Made by a program: the position numbers and the translations under genes. A stretch of DNA of 64,000 bases from Micropterus salmoides (lineage: Eukaryota > Chordata > Actinopteri > Centrarchiformes > Centrarchidae): NCBI RefSeq assembly GCF_014851395.1, contig NW_024040152.1, positions 20,140,308 to 20,204,307 on the forward strand. Reading direction: 5' to 3'. Positions 45,528-64,000 of this stretch are shown here, piece after piece (position 1 is the stretch's first letter; each line of letters opens with the position of its first letter). Under the pieces are notes generated by a model. That model was not told the DNA's origin, did not search any database, and was given only the letters and a program-made list of their open reading frames with translations.

Positions 45528-46690
45528 GTTTCTCAATTGCTTAAACACTAAAACCTGGCTTTTGAACTAAAATTTCAAAACCATAATTTTTCAAAAAGCA
45601 TACCCATTTCCCTAACCTCTACACACAAATCCCTTCATTTCTCATTGCCTACACCATGTGGTTATTGAGAAAGCACATTCAATATTGTTCAGTCAGTCAG
45701 CAGGGGTTGAGCTCATGTGGACTACCCATGTGGAAACACAAACAGTCAAAATTGATAACACATCAACCAGAACCTTCAATAAATAGAAAAAAAAGGGCCA
45801 GAGTAAGTTCATTCAGTTTTGGAATAATGGATACAGAGAAATCTGTAAGGAAGAGGTGTAGGACACCATAGAGGAGGAGGAAGAAGAAGAGGCAGAGGAA
45901 ATGCAGGATGGAGAGGAGGAAGAGGTGAAGGAAGAGGAACAGTAGGAGTTGGAGGAGGAGATGGGACAGGAGGAAGATGGAGAGGTGGAGGAGGCGGAGT
46001 GAGAGGGAGAAGGAGGAGGGAGTGAGAATGTGTTGGAAGAGGAGAAGGTGAAGAAGGAGGTGGAACAGGAGTGGAGTGGAGGTGGTGGAGAAGGAGGTGT
46101 AGAACGATATTCTCTGGCCTGTCCCAGACCAAAGATAGGATGCTGCGGCAGAATAATTTGTTGTTTGGTGTGTTTTACCATATAGCACAGTGCAGGAGGG
46201 GCGGGACAAACACCACACCGAGCACATCCTATCTTGAACGAAACGATGTGCCTACTCGCCGAGGTGTTTCCTCGCATGCAAAATCTCATGAACCCACATA
46301 GGGAGAGTCTGTCCTCTCATGTTTCAGCCTTCTCTTCATGCAAAGCAAGGGCCAGAGCAAGTAGGCTACGCCTACTATACTTTGTGGTGATTTTCTACAC
46401 AGTAAAATTAGCTAGCTTACTTGCAACAAATCACCTCCACGGATATTATGTATAGCAACCACAGTCTCTCGAGAAAAAAAACATGCTGCGTCTCCAAAGC
46501 GCACCCTAGCGCTCCCAGCGAGGCGTTTTCAGAACAGCAGCTGCCGTTTTTAGTCATTTGTCATTTCTTTTGTGTTCATCATGTGAAAAGGTTTTTGAAG
46601 GAGAACCACAAGCAACATCACTCATAACCAGTTTTTGTAGTATGCCTATTGTTATGAATTTATCTCACCAGGTTGTAAAACTGTGTTGTA

Positions 46691-46721
<31 letters not shown>

Positions 46722-46915
46722 GGGGGCTTGTGTGTTATGTCTGAGGGCAAAGTTTGGTTTTTCAGCAAGATTGAATGGTTTTGAGTGGAGAACTTCATTT
46801 TGACCTGAAAATAGGATGTTTGGGGAATTGGGTGAGAAGTTGTAAATTTGTTTTTAGAGTTTCGAGAAAAAGAGGCACAATTTCGAGAAATGTGTTTAAG
46901 CAATCGAGAAAAACA
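45528..46915. mobile_element. Inverted-repeat DNA element with purine-rich core
   Basis: Left GTTTCTCAATTGCTTAAACAC (45528 onward) and the reverse complement of the right end (TTTCTCGATTGCTTAAACAC, about 46892-46912) form terminal inverted repeats of about 20 bases. Inside lies a GA-rich block (45835-46100) that gives Arg/Glu- or Pro/Leu/Ser-rich frames, and a (GT)n run. No intact transposase is found. The exact ends and target duplication are not settled. Confidence 0.6.
46690..46718. repeat. (GT)n microsatellite
   Basis: About 14 uninterrupted GT units. Confidence 0.95.
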
Positions 46916-47039
46916 TTTCCATGAGCAACAAATATACAAGTAAAGATGGAGACCGGCTGAACAGTTGAAGGTGATCTAGACTCTAGGGACAGGCATTAAC
47001 AGTGTGCACTAAATTTAAGAACATTCAGAAATACATTTC

Positions 47040-47235
47040 TTCTGAATCATCCTTTGGGCTTTGTAGATCATTGGCAGACTTTCTGGGGAAGACCTGGTCT
47101 GATCCGGAGAGACGGCATCCATCCCACTTGGGAAGGAGCAGCTCTCATTTGTAGAAATCTGGCCAAGTTTATTAGTGGACCAAATCCATGACAACCCAGA
47201 GTTGAGACCAGGAGGCAGAGTCGCAGTCTAACACA
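47040..47235 (+). pseudogene. L2 ORF1 C-terminal remnant
   Basis: It encodes FVDHWQTFWGRPGLIRRDG and the Asp-His motif DGIHPTWEGAALI of the SGNH-esterase domain. The rest of ORF1 is absent upstream, so the element is 5'-truncated within ORF1. It matches the fragment at 2629-2937. Confidence 0.75.
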
Positions 47236-47340
47236 CTTCTCTGCCCTTCTAATTCGGGCAGTTACCCACCCAAAACCCTACACAGAGTTGCAGTCTAACA
47301 CACTCCTCCATTTCAGGAGTTACTTAGTGAAAATCCTATA

Positions 47341-50324
47341 GTGACGGTGTCTGCCCCCCGACCATTGAAATTATTTAAAAAGGTAAACAGAAGAGGAGCT
47401 GTGCATAAAAACCTCATAAAAATTAAAACCACAAGAGCAATAGTGCAAACGAATAGGAGAGTTAAATGTGGACTCTTAAACATCAGATCTCTCTCTTCTA
47501 AAGGTGTACTAGTAAATGAACTAATATCAGATTATGATATTGATTTATTTTGTCTTACTGAAACCTGGCTGGGTGATGGAAAATATGTTAGCCTAAATGA
47601 ATCCACCCCTCCCAGTCATATTAATACTCACATTCCTCGAGGCACAGGCCGAGGAGGTGGAGTTGCAGCTATCTTCGACTCTACCCTACTAATCAGCTCT
47701 AAACCTAAACTAAATTATAACTCATTTGAAAGCCTTGTTCTTGGTCTTTCACACCCAAGTTGGAAATCACTGCAACCAATTCTCTTCGTTATAGTGTACC
47801 GAGCACCTGGCCCATACTCAACTTTAGTCCTTAAAATGGACAAAGTTATTATTGTAGGGGATTTTAATATTCATGTGGACGTTGAGAATGACAGCTTTAG
47901 TACTGCGTTTATCTCTCTGTTAGATTCCATTGGCTTCTCTCAGAGTGTTCATGAACCGACTCACTGTTTTAACCACACCCTCGACCTTGTTCTGGTGTAT
48001 GGTATTGAAATTGAACATTTAGTGGTGTTCCCACAGAATCCCTCTTTGTCCGACCACTGTTTGATAACTTTTGAGTTTGTATTGCTGAACTACACGCCAT
48101 TGGACAAAAATTTCTATACAAGATGTCTGTCTGATAGTGCTGTAGCTAAATTTAAGGATGCGATTCCATCAACTCTAAATTCATTATCAAATCACAAAGT
48201 AACGGAGGACTCCTATGCTAGTTTCAGTCCCTCCCAAATCGATCATCTTGTTCAAAGTGCTGCAGGCTCGCTGCGAATGACACTTGACTCTGTTGCCCCT
48301 CTAAAAAAGAAAATAATAAAACAAAGACGGTTAGCTCCATGGTATAATACTGAAACTCGCAAATTAAAGCAAATATCGCGGAAACTTGAGAGGAATTGGC
48401 GTTCCACCAAACTGGAAAATTCTCATTTAATTTGACAAGATAGTCTTAAAACTTATAGGAAGGTCCTCCGTAATGCCAGAGTAGCGTACTACTCGTCATT
48501 AATAGAGGAAAATAGGAATAACCCCAGGTTTCTTTTCAGCACTGTAGCCAGGCTGACAGAGAGTCACAGCTCTATTGAGCCAAGTATTCCCATAGCTCTC
48601 AGTAGTTACGACTTCATGAGCTTCTTTAATGATAAAATTCTAGCTATTAGAGACAAAATTCACCAAGACCTTCCCTCAACTGGCACCAACTTATCTCTTA
48701 ACTCAGGAACCTTAGAAACAGCTGTAGAACCAGATAAATGTTTAGACTGTTTTGCTTCCCTCAATCTTTACCAACTAACTTCAATAATTTCTTCATCTAA
48801 ACCATCAACCTGCCTCTTAGACCCCATCCCGACTAGGCTGCTTAAAGATGTTTTACCCTTAGTCAGCACTTCTATACTAGATATGATCAATCTATCTCTA
48901 TCAGCAGGCTATGTACCACAGTACTTTAAAGTAGCTGTAATTAAACCTCTCCTGAAAAAGCCCAAACTTGATCCGGATGTTTTAGCCAACTATAGACCTA
49001 TATCTAACCTTCCATTTCTCTCTAAGGTTCTGGAGAAAGCAGTAGCTAAACAGCTGTGTGACTTTCTACAAAGCAATAGTTTATTTGAGGATTTTCAGTC
49101 AGGATTTAGAGCTCATCATAGCACAGAGACAGCACTGGTGAAAATTACTAACGACCTCCTTATTGCATCAGACAAAGGACTTGTCTCTGTACTGGTTTTA
49201 TTAGATCTTAGTGCTGCATTTGATACCATTGACCATCAGATCCTATTGCAGAGACTGGAATATTTCATTGGCATTAAAGGAACCGCTCTAAGCTGGTTTA
49301 AGTCCTATTTATCAGATCGATTTCAGTTTGTACATGTTAACATGTTAACGATGAGTCCTCCATGCATGCCAAAGTTAGTCATGGAGTTCCTCAAGGATCT
49401 GTCCTCGGACCAATCCTCTTCACTTTATATATGCTTCCTTTAGGCAATATTATCAGGAAATATTCCATAAGCTTTCATTGTTATGCTGATGATACTCAGT
49501 TATATCTATCGATCAAACCAGATGAAACTCATCAGTTAGCTAAACTTCAAATGTGCCTTCAGGATGTTAAAACCTGGATGACCTGTAATTTTCTAATGTT
49601 AAACTCAGATAAAACTGAAGTTATTGTTCTGGGGCCTAAGCACCTCCGTGACGCATTATCTAAAGATATAGTTTCCCTTGATGGCATCGCCCTGGCCTCC
49701 AGCACCACTGTGAGGAATCTTGGAGTTATCTTTGATCAGGACATGTCGTTTAAGTCTCACATTAAGCAAATTTCAAGGACCGCCTTTTTTCACCTACGTA
49801 ATATTGCGAAAATCAGGAACATCCTGTCTAAAAATGATGCAGAAAAACTAGTCCATGCATTTGTTACTTCTAGGCTGGATTACTGCAATTCCTTATTATC
49901 AGGCTGCTCGAAAAAGTCCGTTAAGACTCTTCAGCTGATCCAGAATGCTGCAGCACGTGTTCTGACAGGAACCAGGAAAAGAGATCATATTTCTCCTGTC
50001 TTAGCTTCTTTGCATTGGCTTCCAGTAAAATCCAGAATAGAATTTAAAATCATTCTTCTTACCTACAAAGCTCTTAATGGCCAGGCACCATCTTATCTTA
50101 AAGAGCTCATAGTACCTTACTACCACACCAGAGCACTGCGCTCCCAGAATGCAGGGTTACTTCTGGTTCCTAGAGTCTCCAAAAGTAGACTAGGAGCCAG
50201 AGCGTTCAGCTATCAAGCTCCTCTCCTGTGGAACCAGGTTCCAGTTTGGGTTCAGGAGGCAGACACCATCTCCACATTTAAGAGTAGGCTTAAGACTTTC
50301 CTCTTTGATAAAGCTTATAGTTAG
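47341..50324 (+). pseudogene. L2 LINE ORF2 (endonuclease-reverse transcriptase), two lesions
   Basis: The endonuclease occupies about 47460-48090 (LLNIRSLSSKG, CLTETWLGDG, VGDFNIHVDV, HTLDLVLVYG, SDHCLITF). The reverse transcriptase follows (LLDPIPTRLLKDVLP, NYRPISNLPFLSKVLEKAV, AFDTIDHQILL, VPQGSVLGPILFTLY, the catalytic YADDTQLYLS, LMLNSDKTEVIVLGP), with a C-terminal region ending FLFDKAYS at 50324. The frame is broken by a TGA at 48433-48435, after which the same frame resumes, and by a frameshift at 49333-49348 where CATGTTAA is tandemly doubled. Otherwise it is full length, about 990 codons. The enzyme nicks DNA and copies element RNA at the target. Confidence 0.9.
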
Positions 50325-50854
50325 GGCTGGCTCAGGTGAGTTCTGAACCATCCCTTAGATATTCTGCTATAGGCCTAGACTGCCGGGGGATTTCCTATGA
50401 TGCACTGAGCTCCTCTCTCCTCTACTTTCTCTCCCTCTGTATGCAACCTCATCCCATTATTGCATGTTACTAACACAACTTCTCCCCTTTCCGGTAGTCT
50501 TGTGTTTTCTCGTCCCTCTCCTCTCTCCTCCTATCACTTCCTGCAGGTTTTCTGGCTCTGGAGCTGTGGAGTCTGGATCTGTGGCTGCGGGTCACCTGCT
50601 GCCCCTGTGTTCCTGCTCGACACCCTCTGCTGCAACGACTATTGTTACTAGTCCTATTGTTATTATTGTTATTATAATCATTAACATTACGACTGTTACC
50701 ATTAACACTACTATAAATATCTGTACCATTTTTCATTTAGTCTATAGCAACATCACCTTTACTGTCTGTACCTCTGTTTGTATATTGTGTAGGCTGCCTC
50801 CCTCCCCTCTCTCTCTCCTTCCATCCCTCTCTTTTTCTCTCTGTTCCTCTCCTG

Positions 50855-50855
<1 letters not shown>

Positions 50856-50905
<50 letters not shown>

Positions 50906-50914
50906 TCTCTCCTT
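50856..50914. repeat. (CT)n microsatellite in the L2 3' UTR
   Basis: A long CT run with a single CCC interruption. The open frames here on both strands are repeat artefacts. Confidence 0.95.
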
Positions 50915-51164
50915 CACCCCAACTGGTCGAGGCAGATGGCCGCCCACCCTGAGCCATGGTTCTGCTCGAAGTTTCTGCCTCTTAAAAGGAAGTTTTTCCT
51001 TGCCTCTGTCGCCTAGTGCTTGCTCTTGGTGGGAAATGTTGGGCTTCTGTAAATAGCATCATAGAGTATGGTCTAGACCTGCTCTTTTATAAAAAGCACT
51101 GTGAGATAACTGTTGTTGTGATTTGGCGCTATATAAATAAAATTGAATTGAATTGAATTGAATT

Positions 51165-51905
51165 TTACACATGTATTTATCTCACCACTTTGATAGTAAT
51201 CTAGGGGCATTGCTGAGTATCTGTGTTATTCATGCCAGACAACACTTCAATTTCGTCATCAAGGCCTTAACTTGTTTAAAATAAATAAACAAACAAATCA
51301 TTGCACTAAATCCCAAAATTGTAATTAAACATTACACCACTTGGCTGGTGGCTTTTGTCTGGCAGATTTCAGCCACACCTTCAATCTCAGTTCTAGTCTG
51401 TTGAGCATAGACATTTCAACAGTGGGAAGTGGATCAGTTACAATCATTTATTCACTACATCTGCTTGATGTTTTGTTTTGTTTTTTGTTTTTGAATACAC
51501 GCAACTTTGCAGAACCCCCCCCCCCCCCTAAAATAATAAAGAATTCACATTCTCTGTGGCTCATATTGTGCCTTATACAAACTGCCAATTGTTGCCAAGA
51601 CTGAATCACTGCATTTATTGTATATTGAAATGTTTTAGGACACATGTCTGAAGTGCTTAATCACATAAAACTTTTCACACAACTTCAGGGATGCCTTCAA
51701 CCCGAAATCAGAGTCTGGAATCAGCAAGCAGCCTACATACTGTGGGCCTGAATCAGACGTGGACCTTTGTGACCTTCTGTCACAGTGGGATGCAGCCCAT
51801 AATAACTGACATTGAAGTAAACATTTAAGCTAACAGAGTTTGGTGGCTGGTCTTGAGCAGAACGCCTTGTTGTAAACAATTCCATGAACCTACTTTAAAA
51901 CTGAG
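51165..51905. other. No gene recognised
   Basis: AT-rich; contains a poly-C run at 51517-51528. No coding signal. Confidence 0.4.
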
Positions 51906-51907
51906 TA

Positions 51908-53012
51908 GGGGAGAGCGGGGTAAGTTGTCTCATGTATAAGTTGTCACACTGCTCATAACTCCAACACTAGAGGCTCTATCACAAAATTCAAATAGCCATT
52001 TTTCTGTGTTCATAAGGTCACTTTAATCTGAGGTGAGCACAATTGTTTTATTTTTTGGCTTCAAAAGTAAAACACTTGCACTTTACATTTTCTGTATTCC
52101 ATCCTTATTAGGTGTGAATGTTCAAAATGATAACTTTGCACAAAGTAGAAGAGACAATAACGTGTCTTTTGATACTTCAGCTGAAGTGCTATGTTAAGCT
52201 AACCTTGAGATTTAGCCAACATTTGCACACATGTCAGTTTGGGGCAAATTGTCTCAATGACTTTGGGGCAAGTCGTCACATGTGATTAGTTCCCCTAGTA
52301 CAAATAAACACATATAACAAGCTTGTAATTAATTTGTAATTGCAAGGAGGAATGTGTTTTTGAAGGAAGGAAGAAAATTACCAACAGAAGAACAGAGAAT
52401 GACAGTACAATACCTGACATAATGTTAAAGGCAGTCAGGCAGGTGTAGTTGAAGAACAAATCAATCAGAAGTACAGCTAAGGATTTTAGCTAAGGACTTA
52501 TTCTAAGTTTAACACCACATCTGTTTAGTTAAGAATTTAAACATTAAGCAAGTTATCTGCAACATTACATTCAACTACCATAGATCTATTTGCACTCCAG
52601 AGTGATTTTAAAGTTCAAAGTAAAGAGGTTAAAGTGTGCTCTGCCAACATTTTTGTTTTTAATTAAATTATTTATTTTCCAAATTTTCTAGGCTTGATTG
52701 TTGATGGATTTTATTTTTTAGTTCTGGTTACAATTTGAAATTGAAATCAATATTCACAATTAAGTGTTCTAACTTATAAGTTTGATAATCCAGTGTGACA
52801 ACTTACCTACCGATGGGGCAAATTGTCACAAGTGCACACTCTCTATTCAACCGTCTAAAGTTCCATAATGAGATAAGATAGGAAGACGTAATGAATACAA
52901 AACTTCTTCCCAAGACTTCATTCTTTCATTTGGTATGACATTTGTACCATCGATGTACGGTGCTCAGCAAATATTAGACAGTGTGAAAAGTGCAACATAC
53001 CCCGCTCTCCCC
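51908..53012. mobile_element. TA-flanked terminal-inverted-repeat element, 1.1 kb
   Basis: It begins GGGGAGAGCGGGGTA and ends with its perfect reverse complement (15 bases), flanked by TA on both sides (51906-51907 and 53013-53014). The motif GGGGCAAxTTGTCAC and its reverse recur inside, near 51916, 51941, 52240, 52262, 52796 and 52815. No transposase is encoded. The TA target suggests Tc1/mariner-like mobilisation, which is inference. Confidence 0.85.
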
Positions 53013-53424
53013 TATAATAAATCTCAGGAGTACATTTTGCATTTTCATAGTTTAATGGAGACTGAAACACGATGACAAGATCACAGAAATACATAGAAAG
53101 ATATTTATTTTGCTTTTCATCAGTAACATCAAAATATTTCTGAAAACTTTAAAAACAATTAAAAACAGAAAAACAGTTTTTTTTATATTTTCCTCGTGTT
53201 ACTTAAGAAAAAACAAAGAGCTATTCAATGTGATCTTTGTAGGCAACAAGCAAAAAAGAAAATAAGCAGGTTAAATCTGTAAGAGGCACGAGACTAAGGA
53301 AAACGCTAAACTTTCTACTTCCTTACTTGTCGCTTGAAAGGATAAAAAAAAAGGTGTGGGAGCACTAAGAGGCCATACAGAGATGAGAGGAAACGCTGAG
53401 CAGTGATGCTGGCAACTCCACCAG

Positions 53425-54410
53425 TTAAGAGAACATGACCAAAGAGAACAACGGTGCCACCAGGAGCAGAAGACCAGGACATGTGCTGCTGGCACTTTTG
53501 CAGAAGTCACCCTGACAGCAGCTAATTTCTGCTCCAATGGCTCCTGAAATCTGTGAATTTGCCATATTTAAGCAGATCTGCTTAGAAGCACAGCCTTTCA
53601 CGTTAGTCTGTACACCTCCTGTGTTCACTGAGAGAATGAAAATAATGTTAATGTCTGAGCTTTAGGTTTTAATACATCAAGTAAAATCACAAAGTTTCCC
53701 TCTGAGCTGAGGAAAGATGTTTAATGTCATAGGCCTGTTACCTGCTGCTGAGATGCAGTGGTCCTCATTCCCCTCGCAGTTTAGAGTTGCGGTGCACTTT
53801 TTACTTTCACAACTGAAGCACTTTTTACCATTGGGATTGGATTTACTGGGTTCTGTAACATAGAACATATATTGTTCATATTGTTTGGGGAGGTAGAGGG
53901 GGGTGGAGGGGTGACTGCAATTATCTTTTTCTAAGGGCCTTTTTCAAAGGTTTTTTCTCAAGCAGGCTGTGGACATTTGGTGGCGTTTCCCTGCTGTCAA
54001 GTTTAACAGCCTTTAAATGAACATACATACAAAATGTAAAGAGTTATGCCAAAATACAGGAACATGATTAAGAACATGATTGGAGATTCTCTCTTTCTCT
54101 TTCTCACAGTTGTGGGTTTTCACTTGCTACTTGTAGTTTTTAAATGTTAAACAGTTTTTGCGCATGCAACTAGACGCCAATTTTTCAACAAAAACAGCTC
54201 TGAGTGCAAAGACACATCAAAATTTAAATACCAATAGAAGATATAAACATAAAGGTAAGTTACCAGTGGCAGGCTGGGCGTTGCAGAGGTCGGAGGTGCA
54301 ACACTTGCTGGCAAAGACGGTTCTGTTGATTCCAAAGTGGACTGAGCCCTCAAAACACTCTTCAGCCAAAGCACACGATTTCATGTTGAGATCAGCAACT
54401 TTCGAACCCC
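53425..54410 (-). CDS. Ly6/uPAR (LU) domain GPI-anchored protein, 3' exons
   Basis: Three phase-matched exons: 54410-54264, 53852-53742 and 53618-53425 (TAA stop at 53427-53425). The first encodes the end of one LU domain (MKSCALAEECFEGSV ... ASKCCTSDLCNAQ). The second and third form another LU domain (KKCFSCESKKCTATLNCEG ... CASKQICL ... ISCCQGDFCK), followed by a hydrophobic C-terminus (PGLLLLVAPLFSLVMF) that fits a GPI-anchor signal. The usual CN after the CCxxxxC pair reads CK in the last domain. The start of the first LU domain and the signal peptide were not found with confidence; 54779-54732 (MLISLHRFLGLCFSIK) is a weak candidate whose phase does not fit directly. Likely a secreted or surface receptor, decoy or inhibitor of the uPAR/phospholipase-A2-inhibitor kind; ligand unknown. 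Confidence 0.75.
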
Positions 54411-54518
54411 CTGCAGTAAAAGAATAAGCTTTTTAAACTGAGCCTTGCAAAGCAGTTTTACAATAAAAACAATGCACCACAAAATACCTCACCTGTATAT
54501 AAAAGGACTCTCAGCGCT

Positions 54519-54555
54519 CTACACTGCAGACCACTTCAAGTGGTCAGCAGTGTAG
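54519..54555. repeat. 37-bp near-perfect palindrome
   Basis: CTACACTGCAGACCACTT, one central base, then the reverse complement with a single mismatch. It lies upstream of the first recognised LU exon on the minus strand. Confidence 0.9.
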
Positions 54556-54799
54556 GCTGATGAAACACAAAACTTAGATATGTCAAAAACATCAGCTCTT
54601 TTTTTCCCCAAGGGGTGGATAAAATAAGTTTAACAAATTAAACTCCGAAGTAAATTAATTTTAAATAATAATCCATCTTTTCTTAAAGAGCAAATTTTAA
54701 AAAAGAAAAAAGAAATAGATCAAAAACTTGCCTTTATGGAGAAGCACAATCCCAAAAATCTGTGTAAGGAGATTAACATTGTGTGATGGCAGAACACAA

Positions 54800-55984
54800 C
54801 TGAATTTTAGTTTGATCTGTTACGGCTATAAGAAGCTCTCCTGAGAAGGCGTTGCCTTCATCCTCAGACAACTCCCCCATTTCTCTTTCTGTTGTGACAA
54901 AAGATTACAGTTTAACTAAAACTGATCTGTCGTTATCACTTCACTATCACTTCATACTTTTTACATGCAGTATATTCACAAAAGTGCAATTAATATCATG
55001 GTATCGATTGTATGTTTTTATATATAATCACCCAGTTAACCTAATAAAAGTTGCACAGAAGCCTTAGAATAAATAAGTTCAACAATAGAAACATGCTCTT
55101 GAGAAGAGGCACACTACCCAGGATTAGGTTAAGATTCAGTTCTGGGATTTGTTTCAGGGTTAACTTCAGCTCCCAGACAAGGCAGACACAATTTGACTGT
55201 TAAAAGGCCTTCCATTCTACCTTGCAAATATAAATTACATGTTTTTTTGAGATAGGTCAGCATGGTAAACATCACCCATTCTTGCAAGCACCTACTATAT
55301 AGTTGGGTAAGATATACAGCATGTATACTTTCAGTCTGTTGAGCTATTTCAGTAGCTAGATATCAAAAAATGTAATACAAAACATTTTCTTGAAAACAAC
55401 AAACCTGTGCAACGAAAAGCACTATGCAGCTTAAGAACCACACATAAAAAAAGTTTTCACAAGCTTCCTTTTATTTCTGAGTAATTAGTGATTAGTCTTT
55501 TATTGATGAAAATAAAAATAAACTTACAGGATATATATGTTCTCAGAAAACACATATGCAACATCTGTTCACCCAAAACTACAGTTGCAATATCACAGTT
55601 AATCATGACATCCAAAGTAAAAAATGCGCACAACTTGCTCCAACATTTTCCTCCAACAGTTTTTTTCTCTCTTTCTCACCACTGCGGTACAGGGTGCAGC
55701 TGTGACAATTCGATCATTACATTTCCCTAGGGGCGAGAATGCACAACTATCTGACATGGAGCAGTGAGAGTGGATTCCCACCAAAGTCTGTTGAGAGCAG
55801 TTGGTGTCACCAACACCACCACACATATCTGCCCTTCACCACTGACTGGGCTTCAACTTTCCCTCGTCCCTGATGTAGGGTGCAAACCACGGTCTTTCAA
55901 AGACACATTCCTCTTTATGTGACCTGATTATGGGACATAAGAGCTTGCACAGCAATAAAATAATACAGCAGTTCAACCGAGGTC
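54800..55984. other. Intergenic between smg9 and the LU gene; no gene recognised
   Basis: This includes the expected 3' UTR of smg9 just left of 55985. A Cys-containing minus-strand frame at 55826-55599 does not match the LU spacing, and I do not call it. Confidence 0.4.
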
Positions 55985-63671
<7,687 letters not shown>

Positions 63672-64000
63672 GTCTCTCCTCACCTGATTCACTTACAGCT
63701 GGTGTCAACAGAAAGCTAGCTAACGATGATCCCCGTCCAGGCAGAGGCGAGCTGAAGATAATTACTTTCACTGAAATATCTTCTAAACTAGAAACCTGCT
63801 CCCAGCTAACTTTAACCCTGTGACAATTACTTTCGTTGACGTTTGAGCATATTTAGCGGTTACAAGTTTAACCTGAAGCACTCGTCTGTGGACGTAACGT
63901 ACGCTAGCTAAAGCGTCCCACTAGGTGCGCTTTTTTCGTAATTCGACGTTACCCGTTACAGTACGACGTTAGAGTGGTTCTCGACTAACAACGCGCTGCA
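63672..64000 (-). promoter_or_regulatory. Upstream region of smg9 (5' UTR and probable promoter)
   Basis: This stretch is 5' of the smg9 start codon on the minus strand. It contains several CG dinucleotides near 63880-63990 and no TATA box I can defend. The duplicate on the left matches only to about 63842, so the copied fragment took about 170 bases upstream of the start and probably little of the promoter. Confidence 0.4.

Larger units (their letters stand above)
46950..51164 (+). mobile_element. Near full-length L2-clade LINE
   Basis: It carries the end of ORF1, a long ORF2, and a 3' UTR that ends GGCGCTATATAAATAAA followed by repeated ATTGA units (51143-51164), the usual fish L2 3' terminus. 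The 5' edge is uncertain; recognisable L2 starts by about 47040. A (CT)n tract lies in the 3' UTR. Only two lesions are visible in ORF2, so this is a rather young copy. Confidence 0.85.

Noticed and set aside
45763..46289. 150-codon minus-strand frames rich in Leu, Pro and Ser
   Set aside because: They come from a GA-rich low-complexity block; overlapping frames on both strands are equally open.
50742..50957. Open frames rich in Arg/Glu and Ser/Leu
   Set aside because: They translate the (CT)n tract of the L2 3' UTR.
55599..55826. Cys-rich minus-strand frame as the missing first LU exon
   Set aside because: The Cys spacing does not fit an LU domain start and no splice sites suit the phase.

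Overview
The window is vertebrate, almost certainly teleost, nuclear DNA. It is AT-rich, carries a spliced SMG9 gene and a Ly6/uPAR-type gene, and holds repeats typical of fish: L2 and L1 LINEs, BEL/Pao, gypsy-like LTRs, hAT elements and a Polinton/Maverick. There is no bacterial-style gene organisation. I cannot name the species.

Layout. 385-2537 is a decayed duplicate of the 5' part of smg9 (exons 1-5), split by a SINE. 2629-3712 holds an L2 fragment and a solo LTR with a 5-bp target duplication. About 7430-16234 is a minus-strand LTR retroelement (LTR, tRNA-Met-type primer site, gag, integrase tail) whose pol is largely gone and which carries a damaged L1. 16392-24690 holds two solo LTRs of one 684-bp family and a Polinton/Maverick remnant. 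The Polinton keeps small plus-strand genes, then a minus-strand block of protease, major capsid protein, two further virion-type ORFs and a chromodomain integrase; its polymerase is missing.

24692-43875 is framed by a roughly 490-bp inverted repeat. Inside it are a possible 3' end of a spliced host gene, a hAT copy inside an inverted-repeat element, and a nest of hAT > BEL/Pao > L2 (30478-40439). A 5'-truncated L1 and an IS1595/Merlin-type transposase remnant follow. 45.1-51.2 kb holds a RT scrap, a terminal-inverted-repeat element and a nearly intact L2 LINE with only two visible ORF2 lesions. 51908-53012 is a TA-flanked inverted-repeat element.

Host genes lie at the right. On the minus strand, 54410-53425 encodes the 3' exons of a multi-LU-domain (Ly6/uPAR) GPI-anchored protein. 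63671-55985 is a complete 13-exon smg9 (508 codons plus stop), with one GC-AG intron and an (AT)n block of over 300 bp in the same intron. SMG9 next to an LU-domain gene recalls the mammalian SMG9/PLAUR/LYPD5 neighbourhood. Most of the rest is transposon-derived; several insertions can be ordered in time because they interrupt each other and keep exact target-site duplications.
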